This document shows positions 1-8,314 of a stretch of DNA of 64,000 nucleotides, one piece after another. The notes beneath the pieces are model-generated. The model had not been told where the DNA came from, searched no databases, and saw only the letters and a list, made by a program, of their open reading frames with translations. Numbering within the stretch: position 1 is the stretch's first letter; each line of letters begins with the position of its first letter. The translations under genes were made by a program, and so were the position numbers. The stretch comes from Deltaproteobacteria bacterium RIFCSPHIGHO2_02_FULL_40_28 (lineage in GTDB: Bacteria; UBA10199; 2-12-FULL-40-28): NCBI GenBank assembly GCA_001798135.1, contig MGRJ01000031.1, positions 62,001-126,000 of the forward strand, in the 5' to 3' direction.

Positions 1-213
1 AACAATCTTCAAACAAGCCTTCTTTAACGCAGCATACGCACTTTCGGCATCCACAACATTTTTATCATGCGTTAATTCATTCAAAAGTTTCTTCGTCGCA
101 TCAACTCCAACATCTGCAACTAACAAAAGTTCTTCTAACTCGTCTTTGATTTCAGAAAATGTTTTTTTGGATCTAAAAAGAAAACTTTTGATGGGGGTGA
201 GAAAATTGTTCAC
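1..213 (-). CDS. ftsY: FtsY signal recognition particle receptor, N-terminal part (partial)
   Basis: This gene runs off the left edge and only the first 71 codons are present. Translation from a GTG at 213 gives an N-terminal four-helix-bundle-like sequence with the motif LEELLLVADVGVDATKKLL, typical of the N domain of SRP-family GTPases. The short lead (VNNFLTPIKSFLFRSKKTFSEIKDE) fits FtsY better than Ffh. FtsY is the membrane-associated receptor that docks SRP-ribosome complexes at the SecYEG translocon. The GTPase G domain lies outside the window, so the call rests on the N domain only. The start codon is inferred: no clear Shine-Dalgarno precedes it, and a GC-rich palindromic repeat (221-250) sits immediately upstream, between this gene and hisG. 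Confidence 0.75.
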   Translation of the reverse strand, partial: MNNFLTPIKSFLFRSKKTFSEIKDELEELLLVADVGVDATKKLLNELTHDKNVVDAESAYAALKKACLKIV

Positions 214-220
214 TTATAAA

Positions 221-250
221 GATGGATCCCCGCCTTCGCGGGGATGACAT
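221..250. repeat. Interspersed palindromic repeat, GGATCCCCGCC/GGCGGGGATCC family
   Basis: This short GC-rich palindrome (GATGGATCCCCGCC then CGCGGGGATGAC) lies between hisG and ftsY. The same unit recurs at about 23870-23965, 30470-30503, 30600-30630, 30938-30990, 31866-31893, 46975-47012 and 62170-62200. It is a small mobile-like intergenic repeat with no coding capacity of its own, although several copies lie in frame inside genes. Confidence 0.85.
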
Positions 251-256
251 TTATGT

Positions 257-1135
257 TTAATAAATTACCTTGTTAAGCGGATACTCTACAATACCCGAAG
301 CACCCGCCTCTTTTAATTGCGGTACAATATCGCGAACAATTTTTTCATCTACAATTACTTCAACACTTTGCCAACCCGCATCACTTAAAGAACCAAGGGT
401 TGGAGTTTGAAGAGCGGGCAAAACATTTAAAAGCTTTTTCAAATTTTTACTTTCTACATTCATTTTCAATCCCACTTTTTCTTCGGCAGTAATGGCTCCT
501 TGCAAAAGCATCACAATGTTTTCAATTTTTTTACGTTTAAAAGAATCTTCCCACGATTGTTTATTGGCAATAAATAAAGTGTTGGATTCAAGCAAAGTAT
601 CAACCACGCGTAAATTATTGGCATGGAGAGAAGAACCTGTTTCGGTAAGTTCCACAATGGCATCTGCTAAAAGAGGTGGTTTTACTTCTGTGGCACCCCA
701 AGAAAATTCCACCGTGGCGTTTACCCCATTTTGTTTTAAATATTTTTTGGTATACCCCACCAGCTCGGTTGCAATGCGTTTTCCTTCTAAATCTTTTACC
801 TTTTGAATTTTCGAATCATTGGGTACAGCTAAAACCCAACGCACAGGCTTTAGGCCCGCCTTGGCATAACGAAGTTCTGCAACTTCTACAACCTTGGCTC
901 CCTGCTCTAAAACCCAATCGCGTCCCGTTAAACCAGCATCAAGCACACCATCTTCCACATAACGCGCCATTTCTTGCGCCCGAATGAGCATGGGTGAAAT
1001 TTGGGGATCATCCACCATTGGAAAATAAGAACGTGATGATGCAGTAATTTGAAAACCCGCCTTTTTAAACATGCGATAGGTGGATTCTTCCAAACTTCCT
1101 TTAGGTAAACCTAATTTGAGAATGTCTTTGCTCAT
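257..1135 (-). CDS. hisG: ATP phosphoribosyltransferase (long form)
   Basis: HisG catalyses the first step of histidine synthesis, joining ATP and PRPP to give phosphoribosyl-ATP. The product (292 aa from this start) begins [17 protein letters not shown], the standard HisG opening. It contains the PRPP-binding-type stretch [17 protein letters not shown] and ends with an ACT-like HisG C-terminal domain (roughly residues 215-292), so it is the long hexameric form that binds histidine for feedback inhibition. An upstream ATG at 1192 would add 19 residues that do not resemble HisG, so I chose the ATG at 1135. No other his genes are nearby. The upstream spacer is filled with repeats. Confidence 0.93.
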   Translation of the reverse strand: MSKDILKLGLPKGSLEESTYRMFKKAGFQITASSRSYFPMVDDPQISPMLIRAQEMARYVEDGVLDAGLTGRDWVLEQGAKVVEVAELRYAKAGLKPVRWVLAVPNDSKIQKVKDLEGKRIATELVGYTKKYLKQNGVNATVEFSWGATEVKPPLLADAIVELTETGSSLHANNLRVVDTLLESNTLFIANKQSWEDSFKRKKIENIVMLLQGAITAEEKVGLKMNVESKNLKKLLNVLPALQTPTLGSLSDAGWQSVEVIVDEKIVRDIVPQLKEAGASGIVEYPLNKVIY

Positions 1136-1192
1136 GGGCCAAGGTATGTAGCATCTGTGGGCGCTTGAATCAATGATTTTCAAAGGTATCAC

Positions 1193-1445
1193 TATTATCC
1201 CCTCCCCCTTGAGGGGGGAGGGTTAGGGAGAGGGTGTATCCCCGCAGGTATTGAAGGATAATTCAAAATTTTCACCCTCCCCCTCTATCCCCCTCCCCTC
1301 AAGGGAGGGGGGAATAAAAATTATCCTCACCCACTGTAACTGTAATAAAATTAAATTCATTTGCATTCTTTGTCTAGATCGCTAAAATTGATCGCTCTGA
1401 TAATTGTATAAACACAGGGCAGGTTTAGAACCTGCCCCTACGGAT
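1193..1445. repeat. Intergenic repeat block between hisG and the parvulin gene
   Basis: About 110 bases (1199-1312) are an inverted pair of the CCCTCCCC...GGGGAGGG family, the two arms reading as reverse complements around a short spacer. A second repeat family (GGGCAGGTTTAGAACCTGCCCCTAC) occupies about 1417-1441, directly ahead of the next gene. I see no gene in this stretch. The AT-rich segment 1315-1415 is the likely promoter region for the downstream lipoprotein gene, but I cannot assign boxes with confidence. Confidence 0.7.
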
Positions 1446-1456
1446 GGGGGTTTTTA

Positions 1457-2524
1457 ATGAAAAAATATTTGTTGGGCTTTATTTTACTTTCTACCATTGT
1501 TGCCTGTGCACCTTCCGGCAAACTCAATATGAGTGGTGGTAAAGAAATTGCTAGAGTTAATGATACTGTGCTTGGTCAAAGTTACTTGGATACCTTGGTT
1601 AGACTTAATCCCAAGGTTGAAGTTCAACTTAAAAATCCTGCTACAAAAAATAAAATTGTCGAAAATTTAATAGAACAAGAACTACTTTATCAAGAAAGTG
1701 TAAAACGTGGCATTAATAAAGATCCACAGGTGCTTGAAAAATCGGCCCTCTATCGTCGCGTGATTATTGCCCAAGCCCTTTTAGAAAACGAACTCGAAAA
1801 AAGAATTAAAGACGAATACGAAAAGAAAAAAGATACCGACTACATGAAAGTGGCCGTTTCACAAATTCAATTTGATTTTCAACCCGAAGCAATCATGCCA
1901 AAAAAACATCCTCAAGTACCTGCAAAAACAGAAGAAAAACCTGTGACAGAACAACAAAAACAAGCAGCTTTGGCAAAAGCCAATCTTGTTCTTGCCAAAC
2001 TAAAAGCAGGCGAAGATTTTGTTAAATTAGCCACTGAAATATCAGACGATAAAATGTCTAAACGCAAAGGCGGAGATATCGGAAAAATTAGCCGTGGAGA
2101 TAAGCGCTTAGAAAGAATGGGTTTAGAATCACTTGCTGAAAAAGCCTTTGCTTTGAAAAAAGACGAAATTTCCGAACCCATCGAAAGTAAAAAAGGATAT
2201 CACATCATTAAAGTAACCTCAGAAGCTGCACCCATTCCTTATGAGGAAGCCGAAAAATTACTTCGCTTTGAACTCCAAAAAATAGTGAAAGACGATTTAA
2301 TAGCCAAACTAAAAGGCACTGCAGAAATTAAGTTTGCTGAAAAACCAAAAGAAGCACCTGTGAACATGCAAACACCACAAGATGTCCATGTTCCCCCTCC
2401 TCATGGAGCTGTGCATGCTGGCCAGCCACCAGCCCCAACAGCGGCAGCGCCGGTACCAGCTCCTACCCCAACCGAAACTCCTGCATACAAGGGAAATTAC
2501 AATAAACTTGAGGATAAAAAATAA
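1457..2524 (+). CDS. Periplasmic peptidyl-prolyl isomerase lipoprotein (parvulin/PpiC type, SurA-like)
   Basis: The 355-aa product starts with a lipoprotein signal peptide (MKKYLLGFILLSTIVAC, with Cys17 as the lipidated residue). A SurA/PrsA-like N-terminal helical chaperone region follows (about 30-130, including ENLIEQELLYQESVKRGI). A parvulin rotamase domain comes next (about 130-275) with the hallmark segments KRKGGDIGKI and IESKKGYHIIKV. The last 60 residues are a Pro/Ala-rich low-complexity tail. It probably helps fold outer-membrane or periplasmic proteins at the envelope. The neighbours on both sides are unrelated and on the other strand, so it looks monocistronic. Confidence 0.87.
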   Translation: MKKYLLGFILLSTIVACAPSGKLNMSGGKEIARVNDTVLGQSYLDTLVRLNPKVEVQLKNPATKNKIVENLIEQELLYQESVKRGINKDPQVLEKSALYRRVIIAQALLENELEKRIKDEYEKKKDTDYMKVAVSQIQFDFQPEAIMPKKHPQVPAKTEEKPVTEQQKQAALAKANLVLAKLKAGEDFVKLATEISDDKMSKRKGGDIGKISRGDKRLERMGLESLAEKAFALKKDEISEPIESKKGYHIIKVTSEAAPIPYEEAEKLLRFELQKIVKDDLIAKLKGTAEIKFAEKPKEAPVNMQTPQDVHVPPPHGAVHAGQPPAPTAAAPVPAPTPTETPAYKGNYNKLEDKK

Positions 2525-2539
2525 ACAACAAGGCTTTCT

Positions 2540-2836
2540 CTAAACCTCAATTAAAATCTCACCTTTTTCCTCCTTGATTTGATAAACTTTTATTTTTTCA
2601 TCTCCCTCACTTCCCATACCTGTATGAAGATTAAATTTATGAGCATGGTAGGGACAGATAACAATATTCTGGTCACAAACCCCTTCAGCAAGGGAGCCTT
2701 GGCGATGAGGGCACTTATTTTGAACGGCAAAAAGACCGCCGTCTCGTGGCCGAAAAATGGCGATTTCTTTTCCTTCAACAATAAAGCAGATCCCTTGACC
2801 AAGGGGAATTTTATCAATTGAACCTAGATTAACCAT
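2540..2836 (-). CDS. nirD: Nitrite reductase small subunit (Rieske 2Fe-2S)
   Basis: This 98-aa Rieske protein has both metal-binding motifs, CPHRQ near residue 42 and CPYHAH near residue 61, which bind a [2Fe-2S] cluster. NirD is the small partner of the NADH-dependent assimilatory nitrite reductase. Its start overlaps the end of nirB by eight bases (2829-2836), with a strong GGAGGT ribosome site inside the last nirB codons, so the two are translationally coupled. It could in principle be a generic Rieske ferredoxin, but the overlap with nirB makes NirD the better call. Confidence 0.9.
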   Translation of the reverse strand: MVNLGSIDKIPLGQGICFIVEGKEIAIFRPRDGGLFAVQNKCPHRQGSLAEGVCDQNIVICPYHAHKFNLHTGMGSEGDEKIKVYQIKEEKGEILIEV

Positions 2837-5339
2837 TATTTACCACCTCCTTTAAAACTTTCACTAACTCAGATCCTTTGAATTGTTGTGGATACACTGG
2901 CAACTCTGCTTCCTGTTTCCAGGGATCTCTATAGACATCAGAAGCCTTTTGAATGTCAGCATCCAACCTGTTACAAATACCAAGTTCATCTTGAACAAGA
3001 ATTGATTGAAGTCGATTGATACCAATTCGTTCCACAAATCCATAAGTACGCTCCATATATTTGGCATGTTCTCTATAGTACTGGATAAACCGCCCCACAT
3101 ACTTTAAAACTTCCTCGTGAGTATCAACAATAACAAGTAAATCTCCTTTACGTACGCATCCTCCTGCAGCTCCTCCAATATAAATTTCCCATTTTCCTCC
3201 TTCAACCGTAACAATTCCTACATCTTTCACATAAGCTTCAGAACAATTACGAGGGCAACCCGCTACAGCCATTTTGATTTTGTGGGGAGACTCTATCCCC
3301 TGAAACCTTCTTTCAATTTCTTGGGCCAACCGAATAGAATCTCCTAATCCATAACGACAAAAATCAGTCCCAACACAACTTTTTACTGTACGAACTGCTT
3401 TAGTGTAGGCATGGCCACTAGGGATGCCTAGATCTTTCCAGATGTGGGGAAGGTTTTCTTTCTTAACTCCCAAAAGATCAATTCGTTGCCCCCCTGTAAT
3501 TTTTACCATTGGTACATTGTATTTTTGAGCCACTGTTCCAATACGAATCAGTTCATCTGCTGTTGTTACTCCACCATAAATGCGAGGAACTACTGAAAAA
3601 GTACCATCTCTTTGAATATTGGCATGAACACGATCGTTAATAAAACGGGCATCCCGTTCATCCTCATATTCTTGGTTCCAAATAGAATGAAGAAGAGAAG
3701 CCAAACCAACTTTGCTGGGAGCATGTTCTGGACCATCACCCAATATTTTAAAAGTATCACTTACTGACTTAATCTTTTTTTCTTTAATCACCGCAATCAG
3801 CTGAGATTTTTCTAAAGGAATATCCGGCACATAGTAGTGTTCACTTGGATCATAACCAACTTCACCCGCATAACCTTCAATCAGTTGAGCAATCAGCCCC
3901 TTACAGGATCCACATCCCAAACCTGCTTTATTACAAGCCCCCACCTTGGACACACTGCTACATCCCTGATTTAAAATAGCATCGTGAATTTGCCCCTTAG
4001 AAACCCCATTGCAGTTACAAATTTGGGCACTATCGGGCATGTCCATCACATTGCTGAGTGAAGAAACATCTTTAGAACCAAATAAAAGTTCGGTTCTCTT
4101 AACCGGCAGGAAACCACCTTCTTTAAACAGACGCATCAGATAATCCCCCGCCTCAACAGCACCTAAAAGAATAGCCCCAACAAGTTGATCATCACGAATA
4201 ATTAATTTTTGGTAAATACCTCTTTTGGGTTCCCGGTAAACAATAACTTCATCTCTCTCATCTCGAGGATTTTTTTCTCCCAAACTTACCAACTCAACCC
4301 CCATCACCTTCAGTTTTGTTCCTAGTTTGGAACCAGTATAGGTTGCCCGAGGATTGGTTTTTGTAATGACATCAGCTAAAACGCCAGCTTGTTCCCAAAT
4401 AGGAGCAACCAAACCATAGAGTTGACCCCTATGTTCCACACATTCCCCTACGGCAAAAATGTTTGAGTCATTGGTCTGCATTTGATCATTACAAAGAATA
4501 CCTCGTTTTATATCTAAGCCAGAGTTTTCGGCAATATCGGTAAGAGGCCTAATACCAGCACTTACCACCACCATATCGGTTTCTAATGTTGACCCATCTT
4601 TAAAAACAAGGTTTGTAATTTTTCCTTCAGTAGTTTTAATTTCTTCTGTTACCATGCTACACAACACTTTAATTCCCATCGCCTCGATAGTTGACTTTAA
4701 AAGTCTCCCACTTTCTTCATCCAACTGCGCCCCCATCAGCTGGGATGCTGCCTCAATTACTGTAACCTGGACATCGTGTGTCATCAGGCCCCTGGCCGCC
4801 TCCAAACCCAACAATCCACCACCAATCACAACTGCTTTATGGCAACTTTTGGCATAGGCTTCAATATGGGCACATTCATCCAGGGTACGAAAAGCAAAAG
4901 TACCTGGCACTCCATAATTAGCAATCAGGGGAATAAAAGGGGCAGAACCTGTGGCAATAATGATTTTATCATACGGAACAGAAACAAGATTTTCATCAGG
5001 AAGTCCTGTTGCCGCTCTGTCATAGGGAACTCTCCCTTTTTTTACAGGCATACCAAGCACCATCTTTTTTTGACGATCTATCTTAATTGCTTTCAATCCA
5101 GTATGAAGAGTAATGGCATTTTCTTGATACCACACAAGGGGATTCATGATGGTGTCCACGGCCTTTTGAGTACCATTAAGAACGTTGGATAAAAAAATCC
5201 GGTTATAGTTGCCATAAGGCTCTGCCCCAAATAAAGTAATAGAAAAAAAATCTCGGTTTCTTTTAAGAATTTCTTCTATCACCCTGGCCCCTGCCATACC
5301 GTTACCAATAACAACTAATTTTTGTTTTTGATGAGTCAT
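2829..5339 (-). CDS. nirB: NAD(P)H-dependent nitrite reductase large subunit
   Basis: NirB reduces nitrite to ammonium with six electrons from NAD(P)H. The 836-aa chain shows an N-terminal FAD/NAD-binding oxidoreductase (VVIGNGMAGARVIEEI near residue 9; VVIGGGLLGLEAARGL near 170). A BFD-like [2Fe-2S] domain follows (CNCNGVSKG and CNKAGLGCGSCKG, about 442-480). The C-terminal nitrite/sulfite reductase domain has the siroheme/4Fe-4S cysteines in SCVGTDFCRYG and AGCPRNCSEAY (about 650-700). Its length is normal for the family and it appears intact. It sits directly downstream of a broken nitrate reductase fragment, with start and stop overlapping, so nitrite reduction is retained while nitrate reduction from this locus is lost. 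Confidence 0.95.
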   Translation of the reverse strand: MTHQKQKLVVIGNGMAGARVIEEILKRNRDFFSITLFGAEPYGNYNRIFLSNVLNGTQKAVDTIMNPLVWYQENAITLHTGLKAIKIDRQKKMVLGMPVKKGRVPYDRAATGLPDENLVSVPYDKIIIATGSAPFIPLIANYGVPGTFAFRTLDECAHIEAYAKSCHKAVVIGGGLLGLEAARGLMTHDVQVTVIEAASQLMGAQLDEESGRLLKSTIEAMGIKVLCSMVTEEIKTTEGKITNLVFKDGSTLETDMVVVSAGIRPLTDIAENSGLDIKRGILCNDQMQTNDSNIFAVGECVEHRGQLYGLVAPIWEQAGVLADVITKTNPRATYTGSKLGTKLKVMGVELVSLGEKNPRDERDEVIVYREPKRGIYQKLIIRDDQLVGAILLGAVEAGDYLMRLFKEGGFLPVKRTELLFGSKDVSSLSNVMDMPDSAQICNCNGVSKGQIHDAILNQGCSSVSKVGACNKAGLGCGSCKGLIAQLIEGYAGEVGYDPSEHYYVPDIPLEKSQLIAVIKEKKIKSVSDTFKILGDGPEHAPSKVGLASLLHSIWNQEYEDERDARFINDRVHANIQRDGTFSVVPRIYGGVTTADELIRIGTVAQKYNVPMVKITGGQRIDLLGVKKENLPHIWKDLGIPSGHAYTKAVRTVKSCVGTDFCRYGLGDSIRLAQEIERRFQGIESPHKIKMAVAGCPRNCSEAYVKDVGIVTVEGGKWEIYIGGAAGGCVRKGDLLVIVDTHEEVLKYVGRFIQYYREHAKYMERTYGFVERIGINRLQSILVQDELGICNRLDADIQKASDVYRDPWKQEAELPVYPQQFKGSELVKVLKEVVNNG

Positions 5340-5593
5340 AAAATCACTCCTGCCCTTTCAATCCTTACTGCTGCTTGTTTATAATTGGGTTCACGTGAAA
5401 TCGGATCAAATGCCGCTACAGTTAAAATGTTGGCACAGGCTTCAACGTAGTGGAACGGGATAAACAAATGCCCTGGTTTAAGTTCCCTGGCATCCTGGGG
5501 ATTTATTTCTACCCACATGGCTGCCGGTAACACAAGGTCTGCTAACTCTGCAGCATGGGAACAGAAAGCAAAGATTATGCCACTATGTATCAA
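5336..5593 (-). pseudogene. nasA: Remnant of assimilatory nitrate reductase catalytic subunit
   Basis: The 85-residue reading frame joins two pieces of a molybdopterin nitrate reductase. The first is a stretch like ELADLVLPAAMWVE from the cofactor-binding domain. The second is the extreme C-terminus, PGHLFIPFHYVEACANILTV followed by AAFDPISREPNYKQAAV. The long segment that normally lies between them, and everything N-terminal, is missing. The frame has no ATG near its start. It abuts nirB exactly where nasA sits in nitrate assimilation operons. I read it as a deletion relic. A small functional protein is possible but unlikely. Confidence 0.65.
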
Positions 5594-5738
5594 AAAAAAA
5601 TTATTTCAAATCAAGGGAGTAAACAAAATGTGGTTTATTAGAAATGAAAATTCATGCTCAAGATAGAGGCAATTGCTTAAAAAAAAGACACATACAAATT
5701 CCATTGATTTGCCTTGCATCCCTGGTTATATCATTTTT

Positions 5739-6782
5739 ATGTCCAACAAGCCGCTCTCCTACGCCGACTCGGGTGTAAATATTGACGAAGGAAACGCCCT
5801 CGTTGATCAAATTGAAAACTTAGTAAAACCTACCCTAAGGCCTGAAGTGATGGCCGCAGTTGGAGGTTATGCCGGCCTCTTTGCTCTTGATACCAAAAAA
5901 TACAAAAACCCTGTGCTTGTTTCTTGCACCGATGGAGTTGGTACCAAGTTAAAACTGGCTTTTGAAATGAATCGTTTTGATACCATTGGTCAGGATTTAG
6001 CAGCCATGTGTGTTAATGATCTTGTTTGTTGCGCGGCCGAGCCCCTCTTTTTTCTGGATTATTATGCCACCGGAAAACTGGATTCTAAAATTGCAGCCCC
6101 CTTTTTAAAAGGCTTAAGCAAGGCTTTGTCTGAAATCAATTGCACTTTAATTGGTGGTGAAACCGCCGAAATGCCAGGCTTCTACAAACCAGGTGAATTT
6201 GATGTGGCGGGTTTTTCAGTAGGAGTGGTCGAAAAAAATAAAATCATTGATGGAAAAAATATTAAAGAGGAAGATTTACTGATTGGAATTGCTAGCTCGG
6301 GTTTTCATAGCAACGGATATTCCTTGGTGAGAAAAATTGTTGAAACTTCCAAATTAAAACTTACTGAAGATGCTCTTCGATTAGGAAAACCCTTGGGTGA
6401 AATTTTGTTGGAACCAACACGTATCTATGTAAAACCAATTTTAAAACTCCTTTCAACCTTAGAGCTAAAAGGGATTGCCCACATTACAGGTGGCGGGCTT
6501 ATTGAAAATTTACCTCGAATCTTTGGAGAAAAATTTTCAGCAAAGCTCACTGTTTCTCAAATTAACCCTCCCCGTCTTTTTCGTGAATTCCAAAAATTAG
6601 GAAAGGTTGCAGAACATGAGATGTGGCGGGTGTTTAACATGGGTATTGGAATGGCCATTGTCCTTGCACCCTCTGATGCTCCTAAAACCTTAGAAATTTT
6701 GACGCAACAAGGTTATCCTTCCTGCGTTATAGGAAAAATGGTAGCCAGGAAAAAAATAAATGAAGAGGTAATTTTAATCTAA
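5739..6782 (+). CDS. purM: Phosphoribosylformylglycinamidine cyclo-ligase (AIR synthetase)
   Basis: PurM closes the imidazole ring of 5-aminoimidazole ribotide in purine synthesis, using ATP. The product from this ATG is 347 aa and begins MSNKPLSYADSGVNIDEGN. It has the signature stretches SCTDGVGTKLK, QDLAAMCVNDLV, IGGETAEMPGFY and ASSGFHSNGYSLVR. An earlier ATG at 5673 would add 22 residues unlike the family. It is followed by purN after a repeat-filled spacer, so the two purine genes may form one unit. No Shine-Dalgarno is obvious at the chosen start. Confidence 0.95.
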   Translation: MSNKPLSYADSGVNIDEGNALVDQIENLVKPTLRPEVMAAVGGYAGLFALDTKKYKNPVLVSCTDGVGTKLKLAFEMNRFDTIGQDLAAMCVNDLVCCAAEPLFFLDYYATGKLDSKIAAPFLKGLSKALSEINCTLIGGETAEMPGFYKPGEFDVAGFSVGVVEKNKIIDGKNIKEEDLLIGIASSGFHSNGYSLVRKIVETSKLKLTEDALRLGKPLGEILLEPTRIYVKPILKLLSTLELKGIAHITGGGLIENLPRIFGEKFSAKLTVSQINPPRLFREFQKLGKVAEHEMWRVFNMGIGMAIVLAPSDAPKTLEILTQQGYPSCVIGKMVARKKINEEVILI

Positions 6783-6784
6783 GA

Positions 6785-6925
6785 ACGTGTAGGGGCCCGC
6801 CTGAGGTGGGCCCTGGAATTGATGGTTGATTTGTGGGCGGGTTTGGAACCCGCCCCTACGTAGGGGCGGCCCCCTGTGGCCGCCCATGAAAAGGGCAACC
6901 ACGGGGGGTTGCCCCTACAAAAAAT
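6785..6925. repeat. Tandem cluster of GTAGGGGC/GCCCCTAC repeats between purM and purN
   Basis: Three inverted-repeat units lie in a row, with arms such as GGGGCCCGCC/GGTGGGCCC, GGGCGGGTT/AACCCGCCCC and GGGCAACC/GGGTTGCCCC, each framed by GTAGGGGC-like ends. The same family occurs at 1417-1441, 14266-14335, 29978-30000, 30525-30588, 30882-30903 and, inside genes, at 31284-31341, 47092-47126, 47517-47574 and 48079-48157. The cluster opens a spurious in-frame extension of purN upstream of its true start. Confidence 0.8.
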
Positions 6926-6936
6926 ACCCAATATTT

Positions 6937-7554
6937 ATGCACAATATTCTCCCCATCGGTGTTTTAGTTTCTGGCAGCGGTACAAACCTGCAATCATTGA
7001 TTGATGCCTGCCAAAAAAAACAAATCCAGGCTGAAATTAAGGTGGTTATTTCTAACAAGCCAGATGTTTTAGCTCTTCAAAGAGCCAAGAATGCAAATAT
7101 TCCAGCCTTTGTGGTTGAATACCCCACGCAAACAGATCGTAACCTTATTGAAAAAAATATAACGCAAATTTTAAAAAATCATGGTGTTACTTTAGTTGTA
7201 TTAGCTGGTTTTATGAAAGTACTTGGAAAAACTTTTTTAGAAAAATTTCCAGGACGCGTCATTAATATTCATCCCTCATTACTTCCCGTCTTCCCTGGTA
7301 TGAATGCCCAAAAACAAGCCTTTGAAGCAGGCGTTAAAGAAAGTGGAGCTACTGTCCATTTTGTAGATGAGGGATGTGATACAGGCCCCATTATTTTACA
7401 AGAAAAAGTGCCAATTTTAAAAACAGATACCTTGGAAGATTTACGTCTGCGTATTTTAGAAAAAGAACATATCATTTTACCAAAAGCGGTTGACCTTTTA
7501 GCAAAAAACAAAGTAAAACTCATCAATCACAAGGTCCATTGGGAGGAATCATGA
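6937..7554 (+). CDS. purN: Phosphoribosylglycinamide formyltransferase
   Basis: PurN transfers a formyl group from 10-formyl-THF to GAR in purine synthesis. The 205-aa product has the expected opening IGVLVSGSGTNLQSLIDAC. It also has the catalytic region VINIHPSLLPVFPGMNAQKQAFEAGV with its Asn-His pair, and the downstream motif GATVHFVDEGCDTGPIILQ with the catalytic Asp. The reading frame is open back to 6826, but those 37 codons are translated repeat sequence, so the ATG at 6937 is the real start. Its TGA overlaps the ATG of the following outer-membrane protein gene (ATGA). Confidence 0.94.
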   Translation: MHNILPIGVLVSGSGTNLQSLIDACQKKQIQAEIKVVISNKPDVLALQRAKNANIPAFVVEYPTQTDRNLIEKNITQILKNHGVTLVVLAGFMKVLGKTFLEKFPGRVINIHPSLLPVFPGMNAQKQAFEAGVKESGATVHFVDEGCDTGPIILQEKVPILKTDTLEDLRLRILEKEHIILPKAVDLLAKNKVKLINHKVHWEES

Positions 7555-8129
7555 AAAAAACCCTTATTATTTTCCTTACTCTTTTAATTCTTATGCCTTG
7601 GTATGCCGAGGCCAGAAGCGCCAAAAATAAAACCGTTGGAGTTTATGGCATGGGCAATATTCAATTACTGGGAACCGAACCAGAGTATGCTCCAGGGCCA
7701 GGAGGTGGAGCTTACTTTGATTACCGCTTTAACCATCGTTTTTCTTTAACTGTTGATGCGTGGGTTACTACCCATAATGGAGATGATAGCTCTAATGGTG
7801 ACGATGATATTGTATTATTAGGCATTCCCACTGCTACTTTAAAGCTTTACTTTATCGATGACGAATCTTCTAAATGGGATCCCTATGCGGGTATTGGCTT
7901 GGGTGTTTTTGCCCTTACAGAGGGAAGTACTGCCAATGGAACCAATGGGGTAGGCCTAGGAGCCCAAATTGATGTGGGTTTTGATTATCATTTCACTGAT
8001 ATTATTGCTCTTGGATTTTCAGGTATTTTCCGCTCTGCAGGAATTATTCATAACCTGGATGGGGGCAATAATAGCGCTACTGCCATTATCCCCTTTTCCC
8101 TGGTGGCCCGTTTAGGGTTTCATTTTTAA
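7551..8129 (+). CDS. Predicted outer-membrane beta-barrel protein (OmpA/OmpW-like fold)
   Basis: The 192-aa product has a classical signal peptide (MKKTLIIFLTLLILMPWYAEA, cleaved near residue 21). The mature part has alternating hydrophobic residues suggestive of beta strands, e.g. SLTVDAWVTTHN, YAGIGLGVFALTEG and DVGFDYHFTDIIALGF. It ends in LVARLGFHF, with the terminal aromatic residue used by the BAM machinery. An Asp/Ser-rich loop (GDDSSNGDDD) probably faces outside. The function is unknown. A GGAGG ribosome site precedes the ATG, which overlaps the purN stop codon. Confidence 0.75.
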   Translation: MKKTLIIFLTLLILMPWYAEARSAKNKTVGVYGMGNIQLLGTEPEYAPGPGGGAYFDYRFNHRFSLTVDAWVTTHNGDDSSNGDDDIVLLGIPTATLKLYFIDDESSKWDPYAGIGLGVFALTEGSTANGTNGVGLGAQIDVGFDYHFTDIIALGFSGIFRSAGIIHNLDGGNNSATAIIPFSLVARLGFHF

Positions 8130-8145
8130 TAAAAAACGGGTCAAT

Positions 8146-8237
8146 AATCCCCTCTCCCCTTGGGAGAGAGGGTGAGGGGTGATTTAAAATTTTCACCCTC
8201 TCCCTAACCCTCCCCCCTCAAGGGGGAGGGGATAGAC
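8146..8237. repeat. Inverted CCCTCCCC/GGGGAGGG interspersed repeat
   Basis: The spacer between the barrel protein and the FAD enzyme contains a head-to-head pair of the CCCCTCTCCCC / CCCCTCAAGGGGG family with a short AT spacer, matching 1199-1312, 23896-23932 and 56196-56345. The stem could also act as a weak transcription stop. I see no gene in 8130-8311. Confidence 0.75.
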
Positions 8238-8314
8238 CCCCGCGCCACCCATTTTTTCTTTTTTCATCATTATCTCTTTACTGACCCTGAGCTTTTCATG
8301 TTAGGATATCTTTG

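Noticed and set aside
1193-1445. CRISPR-like repeats in the CCCTCCCC/GTAGGGGC blocks
   Set aside because: The units are palindromes at scattered sites without regular spacers, and no cas genes are present.
6826-6936. N-terminal extension of PurN
   Set aside because: The 37 codons are translated repeats, and the family starts at the ATG at 6937. The same logic applies to the upstream extensions of the aminotransferase (18936-19010) and hisG (1136-1192).
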